Positions 1 to 11,907 of a stretch of DNA of 64,000 nt are shown here, in pieces. Made by a program: the position numbers and the translations under genes. The stretch's first letter is position 1; each line of letters starts with the position of its first letter. The stretch lies in NCBI GenBank assembly GCA_023078685.1, contig JALGAS010000001.1, positions 5,518,001-5,582,000 of the forward strand, given 5' to 3'. Source of the stretch: Neopestalotiopsis rosae (taxonomy: Eukaryota; Ascomycota; Sordariomycetes; Amphisphaeriales; Sporocadaceae). The notes beneath the pieces were generated by a model. It saw only the letters and a program-made list of their open reading frames with translations. It was not told the DNA's origin and ran no database searches.

Positions 1-738
1 CGCCTTTGAAGGGATCCAAAGACAGTGCAAATGACGATGAATCCGGCAATGCGACCTGGAAGCCAGCATTGGTCGCCACTTCCCCCGAGAGACCCAATAC
101 CAAGTCGACAGAGAATACGATGCCGATTTGCGTACCTGGGATCTATCAAAAAGTCAGCTCGTAAACACTCAAGAGGATCATGGATCGAGCTCACTGCAAT
201 GCCAAGAGGCGTCTCCGAGACGAAAAGGGGAAGCTTGACCGTTCCGTCCACAGCAGCAGACATGTCGACCTGGACTCGAGCTCCCACTCCATTGAATTTC
301 AAAGCCAAGCTGACATCGTTGAGGGGATTCAGATCGCCAAAGTCGTCAAGAAGATCATCGAAGCTGTCTGGAAACAAAGCCGATGCGGTAATGGTTCCCC
401 AAGTATGACAGTCCACGCATTTGAGAGACAGTGTGGCGGAATCATCATTAGGCACCTTGAATGTGCTAAAATAGGTCAAAGTTGAGGTAAATCCATCTTA
501 CGAGGACAGTGAAATGGTAGCAGGGTGTTACTTACCCTGAAAACAACGTCTTATCCGTTAGGCGAAAACCGAGATCGAACGATGCATCCGCATCGCGTTT
601 CTGCAGCTTACTGCTCGTTGCCGATGACAAGTCTAAGGCAATGTCTTCGCACCGAGATGCTACCATATCAACTTCCACCGGCTGGCAAAAACTTCCCAGC
701 ACGAGGCTGCTAGTCATGAGAAGAATCGACGCAAACAT
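1..738 (-). CDS. Secreted protein of unknown function, 3' end beyond the window
   Basis: I read three exons: 738-536, 465-195 and 142-1, with the gene running off the left edge. The introns are 70 and 52 nt; the second has a GTGAGC donor and a GCTGAC branch point 12 nt before its AG. Both joins keep one frame. The ATG at 738 is followed by a hydrophobic stretch (FASILLMTSSLVLGS) typical of a signal peptide, and a Lys-Arg pair about 35 residues later could be a Kex2 site. Exon 2 has a CxxC pair followed by alternating hydrophobic residues. The exon 2/3 join reads GIAIPGTQIGIVFSVDLVLG, a regular beta-strand pattern. I do not recognise the family. The mature protein is probably an extracellular or wall-associated beta-rich protein (inference). 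Confidence 0.75.
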
Positions 739-924
739 GGCGAAATTGAATAATGCTTCAAGAGACAATTGCTAATCCATAGAATATGGACGCTCTTCTA
801 GTGTCTTATCCATCTCGAACTCTTCTTCTTATATCAGTTGAATACCATATGAGAGTTATAAAATGCTCGAAGTAGGCTGAGGATGAGGATGAGGCTGAGA
901 CAGGCTAGGCAAAGGATCGTGCAT

Positions 925-1412
925 TCAGACATTCATGTTATAGGCCTTGCCGTCAGCCCCTAAGCACATTGCAAGGATGGTTACCAGGGCTCCATACTGC
1001 CTGATGTATAATGCAAAGTGACGGACCAAGTCAAACCTTTGATTGTCGTTGATGTATCTTTGTACTAGCAAATTCAATTCTTCTGAAATATTTTGCAAGC
1101 ACTTTCTCAAGCGGACGAATGTCTCTTCTGCCTCTTAGGTTCGATTTCATGGGAATTTGATATTGTAACCGGGAAGCTGAGCTGAATGTGATTCCGCGTT
1201 ATGCTCTGGATGGGGGCCGACTGGGCAAGGAGTCGCATATTGGCACGAACCGAATCCTTCCGCCCCCTTGGAATCCTACGTGTGTAATATGTGCACGTCT
1301 CATACACCAAAGATATGGCTCTGCACTTTTCAGGGTCTACGGCCGCCGGGGCCGCCCCTTCATTCTCAATTACCTTTTTTGGGCTCATGCCGACGTCTCT
1401 CTGTTCTGCCAT
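925..1412 (-). CDS. Possible two-exon hypothetical protein
   Basis: Two open stretches in different frames lie head to tail on the minus strand. The first starts with ATG at 1412 (MAEQRDVGMSPKK) and the second ends with a stop at 925 (LGADGKAYNMNV). The second has regular helical spacing of Leu, Val and Arg (NISEELNLLVQRYINDN) and looks like real protein, but it has no ATG of its own in a sensible place. A CTAAG acceptor near 1137 immediately follows a stop in that frame, so an intron probably joins the two. Several donors between 1170 and 1310 are possible and I could not choose one. Family not recognised. Confidence 0.35.
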
Positions 1413-1821
1413 AGCGCATCTGTTTCTGGGAAATATGACCCGAGGAGCATTTCACAATAACGACAGGGTGTAGGCACGCATTTTTACTTCCACAATTGCT
1501 GTATTCATTTCCTAAACGAAAAATAAAACCCAAGAGACCGAAAGAGTCTGTTAGTCACAAGGCCCCCTGCGGCGACTACAACGCCGACGCCAATGAACCG
1601 TTGACCCAAACTCCCTTGGTTTACATAATGCTAACCATAAAAAACACCCCCCTTGGAAACCAAATCTCGCCATCGTACTTTTACAGAGGCCCTTCCACGA
1701 GTAAACAAACACTGCTGCTAATTAAGGTACATTCCAGCATGATCATCGTAAGTTAACAAACACCAATTCCATACGCTGAATCGCGAACCACGCTTAAACG
1801 GATATCGACAAAGGCTACCGA
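1413..1821. other. Intergenic, 3' flank of the C2H2 regulator
   Basis: No coding signal on either strand. Contains short A-rich and C-rich runs; nothing further to report. Confidence 0.5.
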
Positions 1822-4361
1822 TTAAATGTTCGCTCCAAAAAAGACATCAGGATTGCTACCATCCCGGTACATGTCGGCTGAGCCGAATCCGTCTTCGAAT
1901 TGCTTCGTCATGCTGAAGTCGCCAGTGGTGAACTGCAGCAGCAGGTCGTCGTCCGGATCTTCAATTCCGTCGAGTGCCGATATGTTTACATTCTCCGGTG
2001 CTGTGGTGATCAATGGCTCCGTTTGGGAATTGTTCGCGTCGGTATCAAAGAACCTGACTGGCGGCGAGGACGACTGGGACAGCTCGGGGACTTCGTTATA
2101 GTGGCTGCCCACGCTCTTGGCTGGAGAACCAGGGCGCGTCGGTACCTTTTCGGAAAGCGGATCTGCGTGCAGCGACATGTGCGATAGATATGAGTGTATG
2201 CTTGCGGCAGATGGAGAATGGGCACTTGAGGTCGCCACGCCCGCGCTGAGTGATGGCATTGGCGCAGATGAAGCCATGGCTTGCAGGCTGCTTGGCCGGA
2301 TGGTTGTTCCACCCATTGATATATCCATGATATCATCCAACGCGTCACTGAAGTCTGGATCCAAAGGCTCGGGAGAGTTGGCTGCTGAGCTGTCCGAGTA
2401 TCCAGATTGGGATGAGACTGAGCCAGCAGTGGATCTGTTTCTCCTGCGTGTGCGCTCTGATTTTTCCTGGCGTTCGTCGACATCAGGACGGTGCTTACGG
2501 GGACGGCCTCGCTTCACCGTTTTCCGCACAACTCCGTCAAAGGCACCAACACACATGCCGCGCTGTCGGTGACGCGTGAGTGCATCGTGTCGAGCGAAGC
2601 TGTTGCCACACTCGCAAGGATATGGCTTGACACCTGTGTGAATCTTGGCGTGCCGCTTCAGGTCATGTTGACGAACAAAGCATTTCTGGCAGTGTGGGCA
2701 TTGGTATTGCCTGTCGTTGAGGTGGGTCTGGACATGAGACTTGATGTTCTCCTTTCGTCCAAATCGCTTATTGCATCCCTCATACGTGCAGACCCACTTG
2801 TTGTCGCTGGGCTCGGGTCCTTCAATATACTGGTGGATGTCCTCGATGGTGATACCGGTCGTGGTTCTCGTCTGCTCAATGTCTAGACTTGCGATACTTG
2901 CAGCACTGGCGATGCTTGCTATCGAGTCGGTCCTGCGGTGCGGAGAGTTGCGGCGGGATGTCTTCTCTCCCGACTGCGACTCGTTGACAGACAGCGCATC
3001 CTGGGTAAGCATGTGAGGTCTCAGGTCCGGCTTCAGGTCAAATGGACTAGAGAATGAAGCCATGCTGGGTGCCATTGGTGAGGCGTGCTGGGAGAAGCTG
3101 CTCGAGGCGCTCATAGGGTGCGGTGGCAGGGTCATGCCGTCGAGCTGGGTGTTGATAGTCATGCCAGGTACTTGTATGTACGGATTCGGCACGGGCGCCT
3201 CGTAACCCCCTGTACTCAATTGCGCAATGCTTGATCGACGGGAATCTGGCATGGAAGGAGGGCCTTCTGCCGCTTGACGCATTGCCTCAAACGCGTTCAT
3301 AGGCCGGTTACCAGAGTGTCGATTTGCTTTCAGAGTTTCTTCCATTGACTCGTCATAGTCATCCATGAACCTCTGGGGTTGACGAGAGTGCTTGATGGTG
3401 CCACCATGGGTTGTTCCCCGGGGGCTGATTGGGAAGTAATCTAGGCCAATCCGTCAGTTGGGGCCCGAAAAGATTCTGGTTTACATAATTATTTGAGCTC
3501 AAACTCACCATTTGCATTCTGGTGCGGAGGTGTAATCGGTCTCTGCGGATCTTCGACTTGAAGAGTCTCAAACTTGACTACCCTGTCCATGATTCCATTA
3601 CTTATCCTCCGGGAGCTTCGTCTGGCGTGAGGGCTCTCGCCTTCTGAAGTCCAAGAGTCCGGGCCACCAGGGCTGTCGGCAAAAGAAGTAATAAAGGTTG
3701 GCGTAGACATGGTGCTGGCTGGGTACAAGTCGAATTCCTGAGATGCTGTCATGTTGTCGGAGTAAGACTCCTGGTTCTTCTTCATCATTGAGCTCATAGA
3801 GTCATTGAAGATATTAGTAGAGAACATTCCCATGTTAGGGGGAGCTTGCAATCCATCAAAACATTGTCCCTCAAACCCATTCAGTTGGGGAGTCCCGTGA
3901 GGGGAGATCAAGTAGTTCTCGTCGCTTGCCAAGTTCGTGAATGCTTGCTGCGAGCCCGGGCGTGCTAAACGTTGCTGCTGCGCTTCTCGCAGCACATGCT
4001 GTGGTGTGTTGTGTCCTAGGTTAGTATGTTGTTCACCTACCGTATTGTGAAACTCCTGCCGAATTGCTGGGGATTGTAGTTGTCGTTGATGTTGTCGAAT
4101 ATCCATGCTCATGCCACGGCGATGTAATATTCTTTGTCGCGGTCTTGATCCCTCTGGTGTTGATCCTGTTTGTGGTTGTGGTTGTTGTTGTTGAAGGCGA
4201 TGCATCTGTTGCTGTTGTTGCTGCTGTTGTTGTGGGTGCATCTGAGTTGGCAGGTTACTGGGGGCGATCTTCAGCGTCTCAAAGGCGCTTGGTGTCGAAT
4301 ATTGCCGCTTGTGGTGTCGTCCACGAGGCGGAAGACCGCTTTGAGGCGGATTGGACAGCAT
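1822..4361 (-). CDS. Swi5/Ace2-type C2H2 zinc-finger transcription factor
   Basis: There are two exons, 4361-3509 and 3440-1822, with a 68-nt intron (GTGAGT donor, CTAG acceptor) joined in frame, giving 823 aa. The N-terminal third is low-complexity, with two Gln tracts near residues 45-65 and Ser/Pro-rich segments. Three tandem C2H2 fingers lie at about residues 500-582. The first two are canonical (C-x4-C and C-x2-C, both x12-H-x3-H). The third is C-x-C ... H-x5-C, as in the Swi5/Ace2 group, and is followed by a basic KRGRPRKHRP patch that resembles an AT-hook/NLS. Fungal homologues are often labelled metallothionein expression activator, and in yeast the family drives late-M/G1 genes. The role here is inferred from family only. 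The 2.4-kb gene-free upstream region and probable leader intron suggest complex regulation. Confidence 0.9.
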
Positions 4362-4451
4362 TATGGAGGAGACGAGTCCGGAATTGGGTTCGTTTGTTGT
4401 CGTCGATAGATATATTGTTGCCAGTGGAGGCTATCAATTTGGGATCCGAAA

Positions 4452-4551
4452 CTGCGACTGTTGTTAGTCGACTTGTTTTGGTCTGTTTGGCGATTGATCT
4501 TTATGCCTCTGGCGCAAAGATGTGTTTCGCACAACAATAAGAATTACTTAC
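4452..4551 (-). other. Probable 5'-leader intron of the C2H2 regulator
   Basis: Reading the minus strand, GAG|GTAAGT gives a donor at 4551. A GACTAAC branch point is followed by CAACAG and then GCAG, giving an acceptor at 4452, about 90 nt before the ATG. The signals are strong but there is no reading frame to confirm the splice. Confidence 0.5.
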
Positions 4552-6813
4552 CTCACGCAGCGCAAGCCAGTCAGGCCGGGCAATTGGAAGACCTTGCGGT
4601 CGTATTCAGCAGCAACGAACTTGGCGGGACGAGAACTAGATGGAGTTAGGTAATGGGCCTTTTACAGGCTCGTGTGTAAGTGTGGGTTGGTGAAGATGGA
4701 GATGTATTCAGATATCGATATATCTGTAGATCTGCTTTATGCGGGAGGGGTTTCCTGTATTCCCTGAGGAGTTTCTTCTGCAAGCGACCGAAGCTGAGGC
4801 TTGCCGAACAAGAAGAACCTGGCCAGCGGTTTGAAATCGAGGTTTGATTCTGGAGAACAGGAATAATTGATCACCAGAAAGAAGCAGGGCAATGCAAGCA
4901 GCAGCTGAGCGTACTAAAGATGTGATCCATCCTGATCGCGCCTTTGTTGTGCTCCAGATCCAGATGGTTGCCGGGCAACAGGCCGGCCTCTCTCCAGGTA
5001 AAAAGAGAGTTGGCGCCAAACCTGCGACGAACCGCCCAATGTCTACTAAAAGATCTGGATTAGTGCCGGGGCTTAGTGCACTAGACCCGGTCGGGGAGGG
5101 GCTCGCTCTAGGTTTCCAGCTTGATAGGCCCCGGTGGGGATACCTGGGATCGGATCGCGCTGACTTTGTGGGCTTCTTTCAGTGGACCAGCTCGGCGAGG
5201 TCAGCTCCAAAACGTCATTCCCATCATCGATCCTGCTCCTGTCGCAAACCAAACGACCCATCCTATTTACAACCGTCACCCCGGCGATTCCATATTGGCG
5301 AGTACCCGAGGTGCCTTGATGGATTGAGGTACTGTACGAGTTTGCCATGTCAGATCCAAAGTGGACTCGCTCTTAAAAAAGATGGTCAAGTCTCCATCAA
5401 AAGAAGGTGGTCTGTTTATCTCGTGATGGCAACGCCTGTCCTGCCAGAATGTATTTCACCCCGGACCGGCCGACCCAAAAAGCCAGGCCAGGCGTATGTC
5501 AATTGCCAGTGATTATCCATCCATATTCCGCAGCAACATTTCAACTGTCATCTGTCTGCCAGTTCAGCTGCCATACACACAAGCTCAATACATGAATCAA
5601 TGGATGTCTCGAAATTCCCTTCTTCCTGGATACTCTGAAATTACCCTCATCTCTCACTTGTTGTCAGATTTCAAGGTTATTCTTGACATACCCAAACACT
5701 TGACTGAACCTTCCCTCGAACCCAACTCGTTGGCTGACGGACCCGGACCACGTTGCCTGATTCCCGCAGCTCGTGCGCCCAGCCCAGAGCCCAGACAGTC
5801 AACAAAGGAACCCGCCTACCATGACCCAGACCAGGTACCGACAGGCGCCCCCAAAGGCCCCCCCAGCAACCAAAGCAACGCAACACTGCCCCGGGCTACT
5901 CCGATAGACTTGCGACTTTGTCTCTGCCCATTCCACCAAACGGCCAAAAAGGAATCCAAACATCCGGCATACGACAGCCCGCCACGTTGCTCTCGACACA
6001 TCCGCACCCTTTAGGCATTTCCCAGATCAACAGCCTTTTATTGAAGGCCAACTGTGCCCAACTCGTCTCTTTGAGTTGTCCGTCAGTGCCGGCTCCGTCG
6101 ATCCGATCTACAAAGTATACGGAACCCAGATTCTGTCATCGCTGGCCATAGCGTCTACACTATTTTGTCAGAGTGAAAAATTGGGCCGTTCAGGTGCCCG
6201 TTTCTTGGGTCGACCTCACCGAGTTCCTCAGGTGATTGCCCAACCCATTACTAACTAACATTTCACCTCGCTTTCCATTTGAAGCTATGCCATGGCCGAT
6301 GAGGATGCCATCCTGGGGACCCTGATGATTGCCCATCTTAGTGGATGCGGAAGCCAGAACAGTGGAATAATTACGACAAACGCATGGCTTTGCTGGCTAA
6401 GACAGAGAGCACTGGCCCGAGCTTGCAAGGATGAAGAAAGGACCGACCAACAGTTGATCAAATCTTCTACACCGAATCGATTAAAAACTTGGAAAAAGTA
6501 AACAAAAACAACAGAAAAGCCCGACTCAAGAAGACATTTGTTTGCGTCATGATACTTGACGAGCAGTGATCACGTCCTCTCTTGCCCACAAAGCAGCCGC
6601 ATGTCTCAGCTAATGCCAATGTCTTGCAGATCTCGAGCAGACGTGGCGTAATGCAGAGGAGCGGAGTTTGTCCAGATGAATGCGCGACAATCACGATACT
6701 ACAGTAGTTCTGCCATCAGTGGATCACATGTGTTTTTTATTGGCAGGTGTCGCTTTGCGCAAAATATCGTATACTCCGGCATCGATAACGTCGAGTTGTA
6801 TTAACTAGATAAA
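4552..6813. other. Long gene-free upstream region
   Basis: About 2.3 kb between the C2H2 regulator and the Rei1-like gene. Open frames of 60-200 codons occur on both strands but are proline/serine-rich, overlap each other and lack splice-consistent extensions. I regard it as promoter and leader sequence of the minus-strand regulator plus the 3' flank of the next gene. A noncoding transcript cannot be excluded. Confidence 0.5.
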
Positions 6814-7752
6814 TCAACCGTTCCGACGCGCCGGACCGTCTGGGCGGAAATGCGCCATCAACGTCTTGTTACCAAGGCCCTCGACGCGGCTCTGGTATCT
6901 TCGTTCGGCCCGCTTCGCCTTCTCCGCCTGCCGCTGCTGCGTGACGAGAATAGAGCGTTGCTGCGATGCCGGTAGGTGCACCAGACTACGCCGGTCGCTT
7001 TCGCTCAACCGCGCCAACTGACCGGAAAACGCCTCTGCTTTCCTTTCGCTCTTGCTGAGTTCTTTGAGCGCGTCGCTATGTGAAGGTACCAATGCCGTCG
7101 ACGAGCTGGAAGCTTCTCGCTGGGCAGCATCGCGAGCTGTACCCTCGATAGCCGCTTGTTGCTTCCTGGTCTCTGCTCGCCGTTGGGTGCGCTGGGCTGA
7201 CGAGTTCTTGGATATCAGCCTCCCTGAAGGAAGTCTGAGAGATTCTTCGTCCAACCGCACAATGCCTGCCGAAACCTTGGCCACCCCGCTTCCCCCATGA
7301 TGTAACCCATCATCGTCATTGTCGGTTCCATTATCTGAGCTTTCGCTGCTATTGTCCGCATCTGAAAAATCCCAAAAGTCGGCAAATTCGGAGTCTTCCC
7401 GTTCCATATCAAAACGACAGTGGCTCTTGCCCAGCATATGTTGTTGCGCCGCCAATGGACTACTGCGCTGTGTACCGCAACATATGCATTCATTGTAGCC
7501 GTAGATGACCAGGTGAATATATTCGATCAAGACTCGAGTCTCGACGATTAGATGTCGCATGTGAGGGATGAACAGGCCGTGAGCTGACTGCATATGTGAT
7601 AAGTTTGATTCAAAGTCGGCGTTATCTCGATTACAGAATAGACATTTTGATGCCTCGAATGAGGGTTGCTGGATGGCGTCATCCTGGTTTGCGGCCGTGG
7701 CAGCATCGCCGGAGCTGCCGCTTCCCGCGCTGGCTGACGTTCCACTTATCAT
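6814..7752 (-). CDS. Rei1/ZNF622-like zinc-finger protein lacking the N-terminal fingers
   Basis: A single exon gives 312 aa from the first ATG. The sequence matches the C-terminal half of the Rei1/Reh1 (ZNF622) family, cytoplasmic factors that help recycle shuttling factors from pre-60S ribosomes. Finger one is CLFCNRDNADF...H-x5-H near residue 36 and is followed by HGLFIP. Finger two is CICCGTQRSS...H-x5-H near residue 90, then CRFDME and an acidic SEFADFWDFSD block. The C-terminus ends with the family-typical NKTLMAHFRPD segment. The usual N-terminal part (a first C2H2 finger and a second with a DWH motif, roughly 150-200 residues) is absent and I found no exon for it in the 600 bp upstream. 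It could be a truncated paralogue, a divergent Reh1-type copy, or a gene with an undetected upstream exon. Confidence 0.75.
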   Translation of the reverse strand: MISGTSASAGSGSSGDAATAANQDDAIQQPSFEASKCLFCNRDNADFESNLSHMQSAHGLFIPHMRHLIVETRVLIEYIHLVIYGYNECICCGTQRSSPLAAQQHMLGKSHCRFDMEREDSEFADFWDFSDADNSSESSDNGTDNDDDGLHHGGSGVAKVSAGIVRLDEESLRLPSGRLISKNSSAQRTQRRAETRKQQAAIEGTARDAAQREASSSSTALVPSHSDALKELSKSERKAEAFSGQLARLSESDRRSLVHLPASQQRSILVTQQRQAEKAKRAERRYQSRVEGLGNKTLMAHFRPDGPARRNG

Positions 7753-9303
7753 GATAATAATTGATGCTACTTGAAGAGAAAACGAGGTCAAGGATTTTGT
7801 TATGGTCGTTGCTGTTGCTGTGTATGCGGCTGAATAGTTCTTGTCCCATGATTTTGCCAGTAGCCATCAACGAGCATTTATATACCTTTGTACGGAAATC
7901 GTCGAATAACATTAATATCATGCGACCAAGCTGGAGGAAGACAACTTCCCATATCGATAGGGGACGGCTATACGCGAGACAGGGGGAGAGTATACTGTTA
8001 CGGGGTCCCCAGACGAGGACATCTATTGGCTTGTACGAGTATGATCTGAGCCCCGTTGCAACCTATGCTACTGCAAGATAGAGCTCCGTGTCTTGTGATT
8101 GGTCAACGTACTTTTGTCTGAAGAGTCATCGTGGCAGATTTGAAAGGCTGCTGTGAGTAGTTTGTAGTACCTTGGTACCCGTCTCACAGAATGATTCATT
8201 CTGATGTGGGTGAGTCACGATATCCACGACCCAATCAGAGATGCGGAGGGATGGGGCTATGATCGCTAGGAACATTCCGCCCATGTAGGTCGATACTATG
8301 TATGCCAATACCTTTACGCGAATGACTGCATTCGAGGACCGGAAGCCGTACATCCATCTTCAATATCGCTTGCTGATCACTCACTAGAGCGAGACGAAAT
8401 CATCGATGGAGGCGAAGATGTCAAGCTGAAAAGGAAAGTCGCGATCTCTTTTGCCTTCGGGTCACATGTTTTGGAGATTGACGGATTGTATCCTGGATCA
8501 AACTTTTCACATGTGGTACGGACCTTCGCCATTCCAGTACCTACAGTCCCCGCGAGGCGCTGTAGCCCCTGCAGTTTAGGGCCACTGGCGACTAAAATTC
8601 ACGTTGCCCTTGAAAGCAGGCCGCAATATTTGAGCCTCGGAATACCTCAATATTCGACTTGGATGCCATTTTCGAATCGCTACATCAGGAGACATTGGGA
8701 GGTGCAATTGAGACATGAATTCTGATGGAGAGATGGTGTGCTTGCGTTTTTCTAATGCTTTTCCCAAAACGCTCAGATTATAGTAGGCATCAAGCCTATG
8801 GTGAGTGTGTATGAGCTCGCGGAGGTCGCCCAACCCATAGTCGTATTTGAATTACAATTCGATGAACAACGAATGCCATGCGACAGAGACAAGAATAGAT
8901 GCACACAAAGCTCGATACTTGAGATCTTACGGCTGTGTGCTCTCTGCCGTTGTGTACGAATCGAGTACCTCCGCCCTAATGCGACCAGACACGGCTTTAA
9001 TTCTTTAGCACACTGGCTTCATTATGATTCATTCTCGCTACTGCTTATAGGTGCGTTTGGTGTTACAACAGTCTGTTAACCCGTCCATGATAAATAGAAT
9101 GGACGTTCTGCGAATGCAAAATGCTCCTTTGAATATTTTCCAGACCATTTTACCAAACAATATATTGGCTTCGCTCTCTTGTTTCTCATTACCTCAAAGA
9201 TTAGCGCATGCGGGATAGCTACCGACCCTGAGACCTGGCATCAAGAGCAGCACGCAATCTGGATATCTTGCACCGCATAGAATCGAAGACTACAAACGCA
9301 AAT
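7753..9303. other. Intergenic between divergent genes
   Basis: Upstream region shared by the minus-strand Rei1-like gene and the plus-strand hydrolase. Only short overlapping frames are present and I see no conserved motif or repeat. Confidence 0.5.
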
Positions 9304-10257
9304 ATGGAATCCTGGTTGTGGCCTCAAGATTTTAGCCTCTTCCAGTACCTGCGGTATAAGACATGGTTTGGGTTCTTCCGGTTGCTGACGGTCATATTGG
9401 ACCCATTCATGATGCAAAAGGAAGCCCGGCTCATCATGCCCGAGGTGCGACGGGAGCGGGTTCAGATTCCGTCGCGAGACCCGGGGCGGTCCATCCTGGG
9501 ACACATGTACTACCCTCCGGGCTACTCGACGTCGTCGCCGGCCCCGGTCGTCATCAATTGGCACGGGAGCGCCTTTACCATTCCCGCACACGGCCACGAC
9601 GCACTCTTCTGCGCCCGGCTCGCCCGCGACGCCGGCGTCGTCGTGCTTGATGCCGACTACCGCAAGGCGCCCGAGCAACCATTTCCGGCGGCGCCCAACG
9701 ACGCCGAGGACGCGCTCCGCTGGGTGGCGGCGCAGGGCGGCCTCGACCCGCGGCGCATCATTGTCGCGGGCTTCAGCGCCGGCGGCAACCTGGCCCTGTC
9801 CATGGCGTCGGTGGTGCGCAAGAAGCTCTCGCCCTTAAACGTCAACATACCGCTCGTCCTCGCCGTCTACCCCATGACGGACATCTCCTTCCCCAGCGCC
9901 CAGAGGACGATCCCCAAGCCCATCAAGCCCATCTTGCCTGTTTTCTTGGAAATCATTTGCAATGCCTACTGCCCCCGGGACAGCGACAAGAGGGACCCGC
10001 TGGCCTCGCCCGGTCTGGCCGACCCTGCCAACTTTCCGGCGCGCACGGCCATCATCACGGCCGAGGGCGACACGCTGCGTCCCGAGGCGGAGGTGCTGGC
10101 GCGCAAGCTGGAGGAGAGTGGCCGCTCCGTGTTTAGCTACGTGATGAAGGACGCACCCCACGGATTTGACAAGAGTGCCAAGAGGGGGACCGTTCAGTGG
10201 GCCCAGCGGGAAGAGTTGATTGAGTTATCCGTTAAGCTGGTCAAGGAGGCGGTTTGA
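9304..10257 (+). CDS. Alpha/beta hydrolase of the hormone-sensitive-lipase type
   Basis: Intronless, 317 aa. The frame also allows an in-frame ATG-less extension 12 codons upstream; I take the ATG before ESWLWPQDF. The oxyanion-hole motif is NWHGSAF near residue 82. It is followed by the family's DADYRKAPEQPFPAAPND block. The nucleophile elbow is GFSAGGN (GxSxG, Ser near residue 160), the acid is Asp in EGDTLRPE and the base is His in APHGFD, so the triad is complete. Such fungal enzymes hydrolyse short esters or lactones, and some deacetylate secondary metabolites; the substrate here is unknown. There is no signal peptide, so it is probably cytosolic. The coding sequence is clearly GC-richer than its flanks. 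A possible polyadenylation hexamer AATAAA lies at about 10349. Confidence 0.85.
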   Translation: MESWLWPQDFSLFQYLRYKTWFGFFRLLTVILDPFMMQKEARLIMPEVRRERVQIPSRDPGRSILGHMYYPPGYSTSSPAPVVINWHGSAFTIPAHGHDALFCARLARDAGVVVLDADYRKAPEQPFPAAPNDAEDALRWVAAQGGLDPRRIIVAGFSAGGNLALSMASVVRKKLSPLNVNIPLVLAVYPMTDISFPSAQRTIPKPIKPILPVFLEIICNAYCPRDSDKRDPLASPGLADPANFPARTAIITAEGDTLRPEAEVLARKLEESGRSVFSYVMKDAPHGFDKSAKRGTVQWAQREELIELSVKLVKEAV

Positions 10258-11907
10258 TTTTTTAGTGTCTACTTTTAGGGATCTGACAGAAATTTTTGTA
10301 CCTGTCCTTGTATGCTAGCATTGCGTCATGTTGTAAAATCTGGTTTTTAATAAAAAAGGAGTACATGTGAACCAAACAAGAAATTGATATCCAGTGCCTT
10401 TACGCTTCTTTCACTCTGGAGAGAACTTTACATGCCTTGCTGCTAGGCTATCAATTGCCATGTCTTTATAATGCGGCTCTCAACTTAATCAGCGGCTGTG
10501 ATGCACTCGTCTATTCTGCGAGTGGTAAGTTCTGTGCTTATTGATCATTACAAGATCTAGACGTCGTGGTATGTAGGTTCGATTATTGATTGCCTTTACT
10601 ATGTTTTAAGCAGTCGCAAAGCATAAGGTGTTATGCAATTCCTCATTATTGCACTTCTTGTTGAAACTGTTCAATTACGGGTCAAACCAGTTCAATTCCT
10701 TCTCCAACTTTGCATTGGCATGTACTCAAGTTACTTCATGGGTACATCTGCGGAGCTGCGTTGCATGCTCGTGTGCATAGACTATACCGTGCACAAATGA
10801 CCAGCAAATCGTTCTTCGCAAAAATATAGATTGAAACTTCACTATATTCAGATTCATTATACCATCGGCTTGACTTTGTATCTAGGAATAGCATGATAAC
10901 TCGCTTGATTGCCAAACGGTTTGGTATTCGTTCTGATTGCGTGCAGGATCTGAGTTATGTACCTACTATGGAATTGTGAGCTAGAATGCAATTGGGACAC
11001 CGCTTTGGTCGGAGCCTATTCGAGCCAATTGCCGATGCTGTTTTACTGCCTAATACTGGATCAATTGGCATGGTGATTCTCCATCTGAAGAATCCCATGC
11101 TGGCCATCACCGTACACCAAGGTCTGCACAAGACTTGTGATGGGATTGTTTTGATAGTTCAATTCAGGTGTCTCATATTGAACCAGATAATTCATGTTTG
11201 CAGTAGATGGCCTTCCTAGTATTCTGAATGTGCACATGGCAGGATGTTGTTTCAGTGGATATCTTTCTTTTTTTTCTTCGCGTCCGAAAATAAAGAAAAA
11301 GTACCTAAGTTTCTTTCCTCGGAACTTTTATTTTTTATTTTTCCAGTTTTTTGCTGAGCTGCGAGACAGAAAGAAAAAAAGAGACAAGCATTAAAACTCT
11401 TTTAGGTCCCCCCTCATCGCATTAAAAGTCCTTTTTTTTGTGACCTTCCAGTTTTCGATTGCGCCTTCTTTCTCGTCTATCTATTTGTCGCAACCAGCAG
11501 CGCCTTCTTTGATCGGCATTCTTTCATCGTCCCGTTTCTGCACCCACGCAGGTCAGTCGCGCGTACCTTTAGCTATTGAGCCACCAAAGGACCCCCCTTG
11601 TTGGACGAAGAAAAAAAGAGAAAGAATAGCCCAAGGCGCAACCGCGACTCAATCACGAATTATTGGAAAACCAATTTTTGATCTCTGGCCATCACCCGCA
11701 AATCCAAGTCGGGTGAAAGCTACAATTTGCAAGTAAGGGATTTATTTATCTCTTCTATTGCTAGTTGAGCCCTTTTTGTAGGGAATTCAACTGGGGGGCC
11801 AGGCGTCTAAGATAAGAAGTCCAGAAAAAAAAAATTGTGACTGGCGGCGAAAGACGAAGGAAAAAAAAAAAAAAAAAAAGAAGACCGAAAAAAAAGAAGA
11901 AGGAAAT
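10258..11907. other. Intergenic with T-rich and A-rich tracts
   Basis: The first kilobase is AT-rich with no coding signal. From about 11265 to 11450 there are pyrimidine-rich runs, and from 11823 to 11900 long A runs precede the next start codon. This resembles a fungal core promoter and 5' leader of the plus-strand gene. Confidence 0.5.

Noticed and set aside
4064..4540. Plus-strand Val-rich frame
   Set aside because: Antisense to the Gln-tract exon of the C2H2 regulator; its composition is explained by the opposite-strand CAG/CAA codons.
5496..6014. 172-codon plus-strand frame upstream of the C2H2 regulator
   Set aside because: Pro/Ser-rich, overlaps open frames on the other strand, and has no recognisable domain or splice support.
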